A stretch of 64,000 nucleotides of DNA, taken from the NCBI GenBank assembly GCA_039028695.1, contig JBCCHN010000007.1, positions 19,199 to 83,198 on the forward strand, in the 5' to 3' direction. Origin of the DNA: JANQKX01 sp039028695 (lineage in GTDB: Bacteria; Pseudomonadota; Alphaproteobacteria; Kiloniellales; Kiloniellaceae). Shown here piece after piece: positions 49,472 to 59,481 of this stretch. Under the pieces are notes generated by a model. The model was given only the letters and a program-made list of their open reading frames with translations. It searched no databases and was not told where the DNA came from. Positions within the stretch are counted from its first letter, which is position 1; every line of letters begins with the position of its first letter. Both the position numbers and the translations under genes were made by a program.

Positions 49472-51862
49472 TCAGGCATCCCCGCCGGGCGGCAGGACTT
49501 CCCGCTTGCCCACGTGATTGGCGGCACTAACCACCCCCTCAGCCTCCATGCGCTCCACGATGCGGGCGGCCCGGTTGTAGCCGATTTGCAAGTGGCGCTG
49601 GACAAAGCTCGTGGAGGCCTTGCGGTGCTGCAGCACAAGGGCCACGGCACGGTCGTACAATTCGTCGCCGCTGTTGCCGCCCGATGATATGGCATCAAGT
49701 TCGGGCTCTTCTTCTTGCGTGACCTCTTCGATATAGGAGGGCTGTCCCTGCTTTTTCAAGAAGGACACCACATCTTCCACCTCCTGGTCCGTGACCAACG
49801 GCCCGTGAACGCGGGTAATCCGCCCGCCCTGGGCCATATAGAGCATGTCGCCTTGACCCAGGAGCTGTTCGGCCCCCTGCTCTCCAAGAATGGTCCGGCT
49901 ATCGATCTTCGAGGTCACATGGAACGAGACCCGCGTTGGGAAGTTGGCCTTAATGGTACCCGTTATCACATCAACCGAGGGGCGCTGGGTGGCCATGATT
50001 AAGTGAATTCCCGCGGCACGGGCCATTTGAGCCAAGCGTTGGATGGCGCCTTCTACGTCCTTACCGGCAACCAGCATCAGATCGGCCAATTCATCCACGA
50101 CCACGACGATTTGCGGCAGAACCTCCAAATCAAAGGGTTGCTCTTCCATGATGGGCTGGCCGCTGTCCGGATCAAAGCCGGTCTGCACCTTGCGGGTCAG
50201 AACCTCGCCGGTGCGCTGAGCTTCCTCAACGCGGCTGTTGTAACCCTCCACGTTGCGCACGCCCAACCGCGACATGGCCCGGTAGCGGTCTTCCATCTCG
50301 CGCACTGTCCATTTGAGGGCGACCACCGCTTTCTTGGGTTCCGTCACCACCGGCGCCAAAAGATGGGGGATGCCCTCGTAAACACTGAGCTCCAGCATTT
50401 TGGGGTCGATCAGGATGAGTTTGCACTTATCCGGCCCCAGGCGGTAGAGCAGGGATAAAATCATGGCATTGACGGCCACCGATTTACCCGAACCCGTGGT
50501 CCCGGCGACCAGCAAATGGGGCATGCGGGCCAGATCGACTACGATGGGATTGCCGCCGATGTCCTTACCCAAAACCAGGGGCAGCTTGCCACCGGCCCTT
50601 TCATAGGCCTCCGAACTCAAAGCCTCGCGCAGGAAGACGGTCTCGCGCCTTTTGTTGGGCAACTCAATGCCGATTGAGCTGGACCCGGGTACCACCGCCA
50701 CCCGGACAGAAACAGCACTAAGGGATCGGGCGATGTCATCGGCCAGACCGACGACCCTACTGGTCTTGGTGCCGGGCGCCGGGTCCAATTCATAGCGGGT
50801 CACCACCGGCCCCGGCCGAACCTTGATGATCTCACCCTTAACGCCAAAGTCCTCTAGCACCCCTTCCAAGAGGCGGGCGTTCTTTTCCAAGGCGTCCCGA
50901 CTCAGCGCTGGATCGCTGTCATGGGGCGCAGGCAATCCAAGAAGATTGAGGGGCGGCGTTTCATAACCGCTATTGGTCATGCCCAAATCAAGGCGACCCT
51001 GCGCCGATTTCGCACCGACGGCTTTTTTTGCCTTGGCTTTTGTCGCCTTGGTCTTTTTCTTGGGCACCGGCGATGGATCGGCCACATCCGCAGGCGCGTC
51101 GAGCTCCGCTTCGAAATTGACATCCACCAGGCCACCATCTTGCAGGCCCGCATCCTCGTCCGATCCAAGGCTGGGTTCCTTGCGCCCTTCTTTCTTCTTG
51201 TTCCTGAGGGTTTTGGCAGCCGAGTTGCCCTTATGAGCGGCATCCTCTATTCCGCGTTTCGCGCCGCTTCCCAAGCGTCCGAGCGCAGCGGCCATACGCC
51301 CCCACTCCCGCGCGGACAGCCCAAAGCAAAAGGCCAGCAGCGGCAGGGCAATAATCAAGGCAAGGGTCGCGTTCAGCACGCTGCCCGTGCCCAAGAGAAG
51401 ATCCGCATGGCGCAGGAGCAACAGACCCAGAGAGCCACCCAGAGTGGTCTCCGGTAGCCAGCTGTCCGGTGGCGGAAGGTTGGCCAGAGCCATAGCCATC
51501 AAAAGAATAGCAAAGGGCAACAAGGCAAGACGCGCCAACCAACGGGGCAAACGATGACTTTTGAGGATACGCCAACTCCAGGCCAGCAAAAGAGGTGGAA
51601 TCAAAAAACTGGCGAGCCCGAGAAACTGTATGAGCACATCAGACAGCAGCGCTCCGGGCCGACCCAGAAGATTAGAAATGGTTCCCTCAGCTGCGCGATT
51701 TAGGGACGGGTCTGTGGGATTGTAGGTCAGGCAGGCCACGAATATCCCGATCCCAGCCAAACCGATCAAGAGACCGCCCGCCTCACATGCACGGGCGCGC
51801 AGGAAATCGCCCGTGCCCTGAGGCAACAGTTTAGAGCGGGTTTGCCGGATGCTTTCGCTCAT
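49472..51862 (-). CDS. ftsK: DNA translocase FtsK
   Basis: 796-residue septal DNA pump. N-terminal membrane domain with four helices (about 25-190), a charged Lys/Ala-rich linker (GAKRGIEDAAHKGN to KKAVGAKSAQGR), then the RecA-like motor with Walker A AGTTGSGKSVAVNAM, Walker B VVVVDELADLM, and the C-terminal gamma winged helix (SFVQRHLQIGYNRAARIVE) that reads KOPS/dif-proximal sequences. It coordinates chromosome dimer resolution with division. Size and domain order are normal. Confidence 0.95.
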   Translation of the reverse strand: MSESIRQTRSKLLPQGTGDFLRARACEAGGLLIGLAGIGIFVACLTYNPTDPSLNRAAEGTISNLLGRPGALLSDVLIQFLGLASFLIPPLLLAWSWRILKSHRLPRWLARLALLPFAILLMAMALANLPPPDSWLPETTLGGSLGLLLLRHADLLLGTGSVLNATLALIIALPLLAFCFGLSAREWGRMAAALGRLGSGAKRGIEDAAHKGNSAAKTLRNKKKEGRKEPSLGSDEDAGLQDGGLVDVNFEAELDAPADVADPSPVPKKKTKATKAKAKKAVGAKSAQGRLDLGMTNSGYETPPLNLLGLPAPHDSDPALSRDALEKNARLLEGVLEDFGVKGEIIKVRPGPVVTRYELDPAPGTKTSRVVGLADDIARSLSAVSVRVAVVPGSSSIGIELPNKRRETVFLREALSSEAYERAGGKLPLVLGKDIGGNPIVVDLARMPHLLVAGTTGSGKSVAVNAMILSLLYRLGPDKCKLILIDPKMLELSVYEGIPHLLAPVVTEPKKAVVALKWTVREMEDRYRAMSRLGVRNVEGYNSRVEEAQRTGEVLTRKVQTGFDPDSGQPIMEEQPFDLEVLPQIVVVVDELADLMLVAGKDVEGAIQRLAQMARAAGIHLIMATQRPSVDVITGTIKANFPTRVSFHVTSKIDSRTILGEQGAEQLLGQGDMLYMAQGGRITRVHGPLVTDQEVEDVVSFLKKQGQPSYIEEVTQEEEPELDAISSGGNSGDELYDRAVALVLQHRKASTSFVQRHLQIGYNRAARIVERMEAEGVVSAANHVGKREVLPPGGDA

Positions 51863-51880
51863 GATTTTCCTCTCACAGGA

Positions 51881-53080
51881 CTAGAGAATTTGGCACAGGC
51901 GCGTCAGCGCCGCCTCGGTCAGCGGTGCGTCATAGACCAAGGCCACCCGGATGTAAGCATCTCCAGGGTTTTCCGCCCCCTCCCCCTTGCTCATGTAGGC
52001 GCCGGGCACAACTTTGATGGCGGCCTCGCGCCACAGGGCCTTGGCTGCCTCTTCACCATTGCCCACGTTCAACCACAAGAAAAAGCCACCCGCCGGCCGG
52101 GCGAACTCAAAGCGACTACCGATTAGGCGCTCGGCGACGTCAAAGTTCCGATTGTAGCGCTCCCGATTGACCTCAACGTGGGCCTCGTCCTGCCACAAAC
52201 GGGTGCCGGCTGCTTGAACCGGCAAGGGCACACCGGCCCCGCCGATTTGCAAGGCCGAACCCAGTTGGGCGATCAATTTGGGATCTCCCGCCACAAAACC
52301 GCACCGAAGGCCTGGCGCGCTGGAGCGTTTGGACAGGGAATGAAAGACCAAAATGTTGTCCAGAGAACCGCCCAGTTCAGCGGCTGCCTGAAGAGCACCA
52401 GGCGGTGCAGACGTGCTGTAAATTTCTGAATAGCACTCATCAAAGGCAGCAACAAAGTCATGCTGCCTGGCTAGGGTGATGAGGTGCTTAAGCTGTCCGA
52501 GATTCGCCACCGATCCTTGAGGATTGGCCGGAGAGCACAAGATGCACAGGCCCGCCCGATCCAAGTCCCTTGGGTCAAGGCTTGCATAGTCGGGCAAAAA
52601 TCCGATGGCGCGAGTCGCCGGCACCATAACGGGATCCGCACCGGCTGCCAGTGCAGCCCCGGCATAGACGTGGTAGCAAGGATTGGGAATCAGCAGGGCC
52701 GGTCGGTCAGCCCCCGCTTCGACAAGGGGCGTCATGGAAAGAACGGAAAAAAACAGGCCTTCGCGGGTACCCGGTAGGGGATAAAGGTGCTGTTTTGCAT
52801 CCAGCATATCGTCCGGCAACCCATATCGGCGGATCAGCCAATCCCGGCAGGCGTCCCGGTAAGTGTCCTGGCCTTTGGGCGGCGGATAACGTGACCAGCC
52901 GGCGGCCTCCCTGGACAATTCTTCAGCGACGAAGGCGGGCGGTTGGTTTTGGGGCTCACCCAAGGACAGCAAAATCGGTTTACCGTCCGCCGCCGGAGAC
53001 AGGCCGGTCGGTACCCCCTCTAAGAGGCGGTTCAAGCGCCCGAAGGGGTAGAAAGCTTGCAGATCTTGACGGTCTGTCAC
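51881..53080 (-). CDS. Class I/II aminotransferase (DapC-like)
   Basis: 399-residue PLP aminotransferase. YPPPKGQDTYRDACRDWL, the TREGLFFSVLSM segment, NPCYHVYAGAALAAGA, CSPANPQGSV and the Schiff-base lysine in HSLSKRSSAPGLRCGFVAGD. The GxxPxF and SLSKRS-PGLR pattern resembles N-succinyldiaminopimelate aminotransferase of the lysine/peptidoglycan pathway in alphaproteobacteria. Starts at GTG 53080. It sits between ftsK and amt, a conserved location in this class. Confidence 0.85.
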   Translation of the reverse strand: MTDRQDLQAFYPFGRLNRLLEGVPTGLSPAADGKPILLSLGEPQNQPPAFVAEELSREAAGWSRYPPPKGQDTYRDACRDWLIRRYGLPDDMLDAKQHLYPLPGTREGLFFSVLSMTPLVEAGADRPALLIPNPCYHVYAGAALAAGADPVMVPATRAIGFLPDYASLDPRDLDRAGLCILCSPANPQGSVANLGQLKHLITLARQHDFVAAFDECYSEIYSTSAPPGALQAAAELGGSLDNILVFHSLSKRSSAPGLRCGFVAGDPKLIAQLGSALQIGGAGVPLPVQAAGTRLWQDEAHVEVNRERYNRNFDVAERLIGSRFEFARPAGGFFLWLNVGNGEEAAKALWREAAIKVVPGAYMSKGEGAENPGDAYIRVALVYDAPLTEAALTRLCQIL

Positions 53081-53278
53081 CAGGGTCGGGTCCGGTCTCG
53101 ATTTGGCCTAGGGTCATTGGGCAGGTCAGCGCCGAACCCCATTTAACACTAAAAATGTGGCTAAATGATGCCCATGGCGCTACGACTCGAGGAAAAGCTA
53201 TCGCTCCTCCTCGAGTCTCGCCAAGTCCCAATTGGGAACGAACCACTCAAACCCTTGAGCAGAAATAAGGATTCTCAG

Positions 53279-54649
53279 TTAGAGAATCTGTGAGCCCCGC
53301 CCGAACTCGGGGTAAGCCTCCAAGCCGAGCTCCGACCGGTCCAGCCCCAGATCTTCTTCTTCCTGGTCAACCCGCAGGCCCAAGATCAGGCGGATCACAA
53401 ACCAGGTAGCCGCGCTGGTAAGGCATACAAAGACACCCACCGCGACGATGCCCGTGATTTGCGCCACGAAGCTGCCGCCGCCGAATATGGCAACCGCCAA
53501 GGTGCCCCAAATGCCCGCGACCAAGTGAACCGGGATGGCCCCGACCACGTCGTCAATGCGCAGCTTGTCCAGCAAGGGAACCGCCGCTACGGCCAGAGCA
53601 CCGCCGATCGCACCGATCAGCAGAGACAAGAAATGGTTGGTCAGATCCGGACCCGCGGTGATGGCAACCAACCCCGCCAAGGCGCCGTTCAAGGACATGG
53701 TGAGATCGATTTTTTTGAATAAAAACTGCGTCGTAGCCATAGCAGCTAAGACCCCACCGCAAGCCGCGATATTCGTATTCACATAGACGATGGCCATGGC
53801 CGTCACATCAGCGGCCGAGCCGAGCGCCAATTGGGAGCCGCCGTTGAACCCGAACCAGCCCATCCACAAGATAAAGGTGCCAAGGGTCGCAAGCGGCAGG
53901 TTGGCTCCCGGCATGGGACTGACACCGGCGCCCTTTGAGCTCCCGTGTTTGCCGCCATATTTACCGCTTCTCGGGCCGAGCAGAAGCGCGCCCATCAAAG
54001 CCGCCCAGCCGCCCACCGAGTGAACGATCGTGGAGCCGGCGAAATCGGAAAAGCCGAGCTCGGCCAGGAACCCGCCGCCCCAGCTCCAGGAGCCTTGGAT
54101 GGGATAGATGATTGCCGCCAAGACGGCGACAAAGACCAAAAAGGGCCAGACCTTGATGCGCTCCGCCAAAGTTCCCGAGACGATGGAGGCTGTTGTGGCA
54201 ACAAAAACCATTTGGAAAAACCAATCGGACATCACCGAATAGCCGCTGCCGGTGACCGCCGCCAGATCCGCGTCGGTCAAATCTTCCGACGATAACAAAG
54301 TCACTTCCTCGGCAGAACTGCCGTACCCCAGGCCAAAGCTACCCCAAAAGCCGCCTTCGGGCACATCGACATACATGAGATTATAGCCGATGGCGTAGAA
54401 CATGATCCCTGCGATCGAATAGAGCGCGATGTTCTTCAAGCAGATCGCGGCGGTATTTTTGCTCCGTACCAAGCCGGCTTCCAACATGGCAAAACCGGCA
54501 GCCATGAACATCACCAACACGCCGTGGATCAGAAAGGAAAAACTGTTGAATATGAAGGCAGTTTCATCGCTCACCGCGGCCAGGACCGGACTCGGGGCCG
54601 CCAGCACTCCTAGGGCCGCCACCGTTAAAACTCTTCTGAATGAACTCAC
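53279..54649 (-). CDS. amt: Ammonium transporter (Amt family)
   Basis: Inner-membrane ammonium channel of about 456 aa, 11 helices after a cleaved signal peptide (RRVLTVAALGVLAAPSPVLA). The twin pore histidines are present in STIVHSVGGWAALMGAL and AIPVHLVAGIWGTLA, and the GxGF-type MFMAAGFAMLEAGL and GWFGFNGGS signatures fit. The GTG at 54649 has AAGGGGAG seven bases upstream and is preferred to the ATG at 54676, which has no site. A sigma-54-like promoter lies just upstream. The usual glnK neighbour is missing. Confidence 0.93.
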   Translation of the reverse strand: MSSFRRVLTVAALGVLAAPSPVLAAVSDETAFIFNSFSFLIHGVLVMFMAAGFAMLEAGLVRSKNTAAICLKNIALYSIAGIMFYAIGYNLMYVDVPEGGFWGSFGLGYGSSAEEVTLLSSEDLTDADLAAVTGSGYSVMSDWFFQMVFVATTASIVSGTLAERIKVWPFLVFVAVLAAIIYPIQGSWSWGGGFLAELGFSDFAGSTIVHSVGGWAALMGALLLGPRSGKYGGKHGSSKGAGVSPMPGANLPLATLGTFILWMGWFGFNGGSQLALGSAADVTAMAIVYVNTNIAACGGVLAAMATTQFLFKKIDLTMSLNGALAGLVAITAGPDLTNHFLSLLIGAIGGALAVAAVPLLDKLRIDDVVGAIPVHLVAGIWGTLAVAIFGGGSFVAQITGIVAVGVFVCLTSAATWFVIRLILGLRVDQEEEDLGLDRSELGLEAYPEFGRGSQIL

Positions 54650-54708
54650 TTGCTTGCTCCCCTTTACGATCGGCATCCGACGAACCCGGCGCCTTTCCCT
54701 GATTACTT

Positions 54709-54725
54709 ATCAAGTTCCGTGCCAA
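54709..54725 (-). promoter_or_regulatory. Sigma-54-like promoter of amt
   Basis: TTGGCACGGAACTTGAT on the minus strand matches the RpoN -24/-12 consensus (TTGGCACG-N4-TTGC) except for A in place of C at the -12 element. It is 60 bases upstream of the GTG start. Inverted repeats TTTTGC-N6-GCAAAA (54726-54743) and TATGCA-N7-TGCATA (54813-54831) lie upstream at typical enhancer distance. Confidence 0.6.
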
Positions 54726-54945
54726 TTTTGCTGCAGTGCAAAAAGCCGAGAAACGGGACCAAAATGGATCAAGTATCATGCTGAGTATCCATAAATTGCC
54801 TAATTAATAGGCTATGCATTTTTATTGCATAATTTTTAACCATAAAAAATAATACCAATGAGCCTTTAAGCCTAGACAGGCCCCCAAATCGGGAAGACCT
54901 TTTGAGAGACGGACAAAGCTAGAAAAAAGTGCGGTTTGGATAATC

Positions 54946-56211
54946 ATGCGGACGGATGTGTTGATTGTCGGCGGCGGTTTGGTGGGCCTATCTCTGGGCT
55001 TGGCCTTGGCCAAGGCCGGAGTATCCACGACCGTGGTGGATCGGGAAGATCCCAAGGTCGCCAAGGAAGATGCCTTTGACGGTCGGGCCTCCGCAATCGC
55101 TCGGGGCTCACAGCAGATGCTGGCGGGCATCGGCCTATGGCCCGCAGTCGCAGAAGACGCGGCGCCCATCACGGATATCCGGGTTTCTGACGGCGCAATA
55201 CAGCCCCGGGGCATGGCTGGGCGGGCCTCCTCCCTTTTCCTGCACTATGATTGTAAGGAATTGGACGGCCGGCCCTTGGGTTATATCGTCGAGAACCGCC
55301 ACTTGCGCCGCGCCTTAATGGCGGCGGCCTCAAAAACATCCGGCCTCACCTATCTGGCACCGTCGGCCTTGCGGGATCTGCAGCGCCACACCGGCGGTGT
55401 CCAGGCTCAAACCGCAACCGACAGCATTATCGACGCTTCCCTCGCAGTAGCCGCCGACGGCCGTCAGTCCAGCTTGCGTCAAGCGGCGGGTATCGGATTG
55501 GAGTCCTGGAACTATCCGCAGTGCGGCATCGTTGCCACCATCTGGCATGAAAAGTCCCATGACGGGGTGGCACACGAACATTTCCTGCCTGCCGGACCCT
55601 TTGCCCTCCTCCCGTTGACAGATGCGCCCAGTCAGGGGCCGGAGGGAATGAGTCACCGGTCCTCGCTGGTTTGGACCGAACAACGGGCGCTGACCGCGTC
55701 GATGATGGCCCTCGACGATAGGGCCTTCTCAGATGAATTGATGCGGCGTTTCGGCAATTCCTTGGGGCAACTGACTGTGGCGGGCAGGCGCTGGAGCTAT
55801 CCCCTGTCCTTACAACATGCCCATCGCTATAAGGACAACCGCCTCGCCTTGGTGGGGGATGCAGCTCACGTTATTCATCCCATTGCCGGACAAGGTTTGA
55901 ACCTAGGACTGAGGGACGTTGCGGCACTTGCGGAGGTTATTGTGGATGCCCGCCGCCTGGGACTTGATGTGGGAAGCCCGGAAATCTTAGACCATTACGA
56001 GCGCTGGCGCCGCCTCGACAACACCGCCCTGATGCTGGCCACGGACGGCCTCAACCGCCTTTTTTCAAACGATCTGAGGCCGCTGCGCCTGGCGCGGGAT
56101 CTGGGTCTGGCCGCGATCAACAATGCACCGCCTCTCAAACGTCTTTTTATGCGGCATGCCATGGGGATGGTCGGTGACCTTCCCCGCCTGGTTAAGGGCG
56201 AAGCCTTATAA
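54946..56211 (+). CDS. UbiH/UbiF/Coq6-family FAD hydroxylase
   Basis: 421-residue flavin mono-oxygenase of ubiquinone biosynthesis. FAD motif DVLIVGGGLVGLSLGLALAKAG (residues 4-25), the GRASAIARGSQQML segment, the DG motif AADGRQSSLRQ, and the second FAD motif ALVGDAAHVIHPIAGQGLNLGLRD. It hydroxylates the quinone ring at one of C1, C5 or C6, which one not being clear. Divergent from amt. Confidence 0.87.
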   Translation: MRTDVLIVGGGLVGLSLGLALAKAGVSTTVVDREDPKVAKEDAFDGRASAIARGSQQMLAGIGLWPAVAEDAAPITDIRVSDGAIQPRGMAGRASSLFLHYDCKELDGRPLGYIVENRHLRRALMAAASKTSGLTYLAPSALRDLQRHTGGVQAQTATDSIIDASLAVAADGRQSSLRQAAGIGLESWNYPQCGIVATIWHEKSHDGVAHEHFLPAGPFALLPLTDAPSQGPEGMSHRSSLVWTEQRALTASMMALDDRAFSDELMRRFGNSLGQLTVAGRRWSYPLSLQHAHRYKDNRLALVGDAAHVIHPIAGQGLNLGLRDVAALAEVIVDARRLGLDVGSPEILDHYERWRRLDNTALMLATDGLNRLFSNDLRPLRLARDLGLAAINNAPPLKRLFMRHAMGMVGDLPRLVKGEAL

Positions 56212-56221
56212 GATTCTCATC

Positions 56222-56920
56222 TCAGTGCAGCGGCGACGCTCCCAATACCCAAGGGTGAAGCTGCAGCAAAAAGACAAAAAGCGTCAGCCCGCCCAAAAGA
56301 CGCCACCAGCCGATACCTTTCCAATCAATCCGAGTACGGCCCGCCAGAACCGCTGCCAAGGGGAGCAGGCTGGTGGTCAGCTGGAGTGGTGCCCAGGAAG
56401 CATCCAAATCCCGCTGGCGGCGCAAGTCGATGTGCCTCATGCCGCCGAGGGCGAGCACCGCGAAGCTGCCAAAGAAAATCACACTAGCCAGATCCCCCAG
56501 GACCAGCAGGTGGGTCACGGACCAGGCAGTGACACCCCATAAAAAGGGATGCCGCGTGATGGTCAAAATACCGCGTGCAGCCACGACGGTATCATTGAGA
56601 ATTTTCTCGCCACCGACCATGGTCGGGTTTGGGGTGGTCAAGCCTGCAAAGACAAGAATCGAGGCAACGGGCATGACCAACAAGGCCAAAGTTTGGCCCC
56701 AGGCGGGACTCGGCCAAAGGGCGACCTGGGGCGCCTCGCCATAGGCCAGGATCAGCCATACCAAGCTGGCCACGGCAAAGAAGGAATAGGCCAACCGGAA
56801 CCCCTCTGGCTTGAGACGCTCGATCAGCAGGGCCCGCAAGGGATGGCTGGACAGGAGAAAGTGACCGCCCACAAGAAGCAGCGCGGCGGCAATCTCACTA
56901 TGAAACGGGGAGGTCTCCAT
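56222..56920 (-). CDS. NnrU family membrane protein
   Basis: 232-residue membrane protein with about seven hydrophobic segments. GGHFLLSSHPLRALLIERL, TITRHPFLWGVTAWSVTHLL and IDLRRQRDLDASW are NnrU-family features; NnrU is linked to nitric-oxide metabolism, while plant relatives are carotene isomerases (Z-ISO). The RHPFLWG and GGMRHID elements probably bind haem by analogy with Z-ISO. The ATG at 56920 is used; the extension to 57085 overlaps the divergent DUF3253 gene and lacks support. Confidence 0.82.
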   Translation of the reverse strand: METSPFHSEIAAALLLVGGHFLLSSHPLRALLIERLKPEGFRLAYSFFAVASLVWLILAYGEAPQVALWPSPAWGQTLALLVMPVASILVFAGLTTPNPTMVGGEKILNDTVVAARGILTITRHPFLWGVTAWSVTHLLVLGDLASVIFFGSFAVLALGGMRHIDLRRQRDLDASWAPLQLTTSLLPLAAVLAGRTRIDWKGIGWWRLLGGLTLFVFLLQLHPWVLGASPLH

Positions 56921-57030
56921 GTCTTTGCGACGCCGTCGGTCATGAGGCCCACTCAATAAGGTGGGGAGTTTATGTCGGCCCCGCCACGAATGGAATCGCT
57001 TTGGCGGATTTCCTGTGATAAGGAGCCGCC

Positions 57031-57360
57031 ATGATGACCGAGACCATAAACGATAATTTATCCGAGACAGACTCCCCCGCTGCATCGGTGGATCCGATCG
57101 CCACAGCGATTCTGGATGCCTTGAACGCCGACGAACCCGGTGCGGCCCTCGACCCCCAGGTGATCGCGCGGCGCATTGCCGAAAGTCGGGCCAAAAAATT
57201 CGATCCGCCGGACCTTTGGCGCCGCTACCTGCCGGCGGTGCGTCACCAGGCTCTCTTCCTGGCGCGCCGAGGTCAGATCGTTATATTGCGCAAGGGCAAG
57301 GCCGCCGATCCCAACGCGCCCATCAAGGGGCTGATTAAGCTGACCTTGCCCGGCGCATAA
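57031..57360 (+). CDS. DUF3253 family protein
   Basis: 109-residue small protein with PIATAILDALNADE, VARRIAESR-like and DLWRRYLPAVRHQALFLARRGQIVILRKG segments, the hallmark of DUF3253, a winged-helix-like domain of unknown role. AAGGAG precedes the paired ATGs at 57031 and 57034. Its 3' end overlaps the convergent acyl-CoA synthetase gene by 26 bases. Confidence 0.82.
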   Translation: MMTETINDNLSETDSPAASVDPIATAILDALNADEPGAALDPQVIARRIAESRAKKFDPPDLWRRYLPAVRHQALFLARRGQIVILRKGKAADPNAPIKGLIKLTLPGA

Positions 57361-59443
57361 CCGAGTCCACGATCCACGGCCCTTCGGCGCAAACCATCAG
57401 TGGATTGATATCTAATTCGACCAGGCCGTTCGCCGGTTCCTTCGCGAAGGCGGCGATGCCCATGATAGTATCGACCAAGTGCTCCATGTCCGCCGCCGGC
57501 CCACCGCGATAACCGCTCAAGAGTCGATGCACTTTCAACGTTTGAAGAGCCTCAGCCACCGCTGCTCGGTCAACGGGAAAGAGCAAGAGGGACACATCCG
57601 CCAACAACTCGGTTAGGGTGCCACCGGCACCGATGGTCAGACTGGGGCCAAAAAGCTCGTCCAAGCGATATCCGACCAAAAGCTCCCCAACGGGCTTGGG
57701 CGCCATGCGCTCGACCAAAAAGCGATCCGCGTTTAAATCTGGCGAATGTTCCAACACGGCCGACTTGATTTGGGCGACTGCCTGCCTGACCTCCGCTTTG
57801 CTTTCCAGGCCCAGCTTGACTGCACCGGCTTCGGTTTTGTGAGGCAACTCGGCCGCGACCAGTTTGACCGCCACTGGATAGCCAAGCTCAGCCGCGGCGT
57901 CAGGGGCCTCCCCTGCTGTCGTCAGGCGGCCCGACGGGATCGGCAGGCCGACGTCGCGCAGCAGCGACTTGGCTTCCCATTCGTCCAGCAGCACGGATTC
58001 CTGTGGTAGGGGCGGTACAGCCTGTACCGAGAGCCGCTCGAAAGACTCATCTGATTGCGCGTTCCGTCGCAAGGCGCCGAAACGGGCGGCACCGGCCATG
58101 GCTGTAATGGCATCGGTCAATCCTTGCTGTGGTGCCAAACCCCGTTGCGCCAGATCGGCGGCAATACTCTCATCCATTGTCTCGGGTAAGATGCTACAGA
58201 CCGCGGCCGGCAGACCTACCGCCGCGGTTGCCGCCTGAAAGGCGCGCGCGTCGGCAAGATAAGGGTCGTAACTTCGACCTCCCACCCGGGTCGGATAGTC
58301 CTGCACCAGAAGCGCCGCGTCGTAGGAGTCGGAAAAGTAACCTTTGAAGAGTTCGACCAGCCTTTCTTCTTGTCCCCACAAAGGTGTGGTGTAGTCCAGG
58401 GGGTTGGAGACCGTAGCAATGGGCGGAAGCTGCTCACGCAATATCCGTGACACCGCCGCAGCCGGTCGGGGAAAATCCAAGCCTTCTCGTTCGCCCGCAT
58501 CCGCCACCATGGTTGAGTCACCGCCCGAACAAGTCAGGGCCGCCACCCGGTTGCCCGCGGGAATGCCAGCGACCGTGACGAATTTTAGGGCCTCGATCAT
58601 CTGAACCGGCGAATCCACCGTAACGACACCCAAACGGTCGAACAGGGCTTGGTACAAACGCTCGGACCCGGCCAGCGAGCCTGTATGGGTGAGCGTCAGC
58701 TGACCGCCAATCTGGGAACTGCCGGCCTTTTGCGCCACGATGGGCTTGCCCACCCTCAAACAACGCACCGCCATCTGGGCAAAGCGTTCAACATCCCGTA
58801 AGCCCTCAATGTAAAGGCCAATGGCGCTGACAGCCGGTTGATCGATTAAAAAATCTAAAAAGTCTTCCACGCCCAACATGGCTTGGTTGCCCGAGCTGAT
58901 CACATAGGAAAAATCCAGCGCCCGCTCGTTCATGGTCACCGTGTTGCCCAGCATGCCGCTCTGGGTGATGAAGGCGGGCCCTCGGTCCGTCGGGCGGCCA
59001 CCGTGGTCAAAGGGCCACAGAGGCGCATTTTTCACATAGTTCAAAACGCCCGAACAGTTGGGGCCGACCAGAGCCATGTCGCCACAGGACCGCACCAAGT
59101 CCCGCTCCAGATTGCGGCCCTCGGCGCCTAGCTCGCCAAAACCGGCGGTAAAGCTTGCAATACCACCCGCGCCCTTGTCCCGCAGGGCCGCCACCGCCTG
59201 AACAGCCCTATCGCTGGGCACGGCAAGAAAAACCGCATCGGGTCCTTCCGGCAAATCCTCGACGCTGGCATAGCAGGGCCGACCGGCCATCTCCCGACGC
59301 GTGGGATTGACCCCCCAGACATGCCCCTCAAAGCCGCTAGCCACACACTGTCGAGCGGCAAACTCAGCGCTACGCCCGCCGAGAAAAGCGATATGGCGCG
59401 GGTTGAAAAAGCGCTCCATGTTGAGCCGTCGCAAGGCTGTCAT
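57335..59443 (-). CDS. Acetate--CoA ligase (ADP-forming) family protein, alpha-beta fusion
   Basis: 702-residue acyl-CoA synthetase of the NDP-forming superfamily, which makes or uses acyl-CoA with ATP/ADP through a phosphohistidine. Alpha part (1-470): CoA-binding Rossmann FFNPRHIAFLGG, VGPNCSGVLNY, the SQSGMLGNT region and the catalytic-His motif TLTHTGSLAGS. Beta part (480-702): ATP-grasp YPVAVKLVAAELPHKTEAGAVKLGL and DINPLMVCAEGPW. Start may be 59443 or 59419. It follows the acyl-CoA dehydrogenase gene 38 bases downstream, so the pair likely activates and oxidises the same carnitine-related acid. Confidence 0.87.
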   Translation of the reverse strand: MTALRRLNMERFFNPRHIAFLGGRSAEFAARQCVASGFEGHVWGVNPTRREMAGRPCYASVEDLPEGPDAVFLAVPSDRAVQAVAALRDKGAGGIASFTAGFGELGAEGRNLERDLVRSCGDMALVGPNCSGVLNYVKNAPLWPFDHGGRPTDRGPAFITQSGMLGNTVTMNERALDFSYVISSGNQAMLGVEDFLDFLIDQPAVSAIGLYIEGLRDVERFAQMAVRCLRVGKPIVAQKAGSSQIGGQLTLTHTGSLAGSERLYQALFDRLGVVTVDSPVQMIEALKFVTVAGIPAGNRVAALTCSGGDSTMVADAGEREGLDFPRPAAAVSRILREQLPPIATVSNPLDYTTPLWGQEERLVELFKGYFSDSYDAALLVQDYPTRVGGRSYDPYLADARAFQAATAAVGLPAAVCSILPETMDESIAADLAQRGLAPQQGLTDAITAMAGAARFGALRRNAQSDESFERLSVQAVPPLPQESVLLDEWEAKSLLRDVGLPIPSGRLTTAGEAPDAAAELGYPVAVKLVAAELPHKTEAGAVKLGLESKAEVRQAVAQIKSAVLEHSPDLNADRFLVERMAPKPVGELLVGYRLDELFGPSLTIGAGGTLTELLADVSLLLFPVDRAAVAEALQTLKVHRLLSGYRGGPAADMEHLVDTIMGIAAFAKEPANGLVELDINPLMVCAEGPWIVDSVMRRARSA

Positions 59444-59481
59444 GGCGGATGTGGCCCTTTATGTGAGACTTTGCCCAGGCT

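Noticed and set aside
54813..54831. Canonical NtrC enhancer upstream of amt
   Set aside because: TGC-N9-GCA spacing is two bases short of the usual TGC-N11-GCA, so it is listed only as an inverted repeat.
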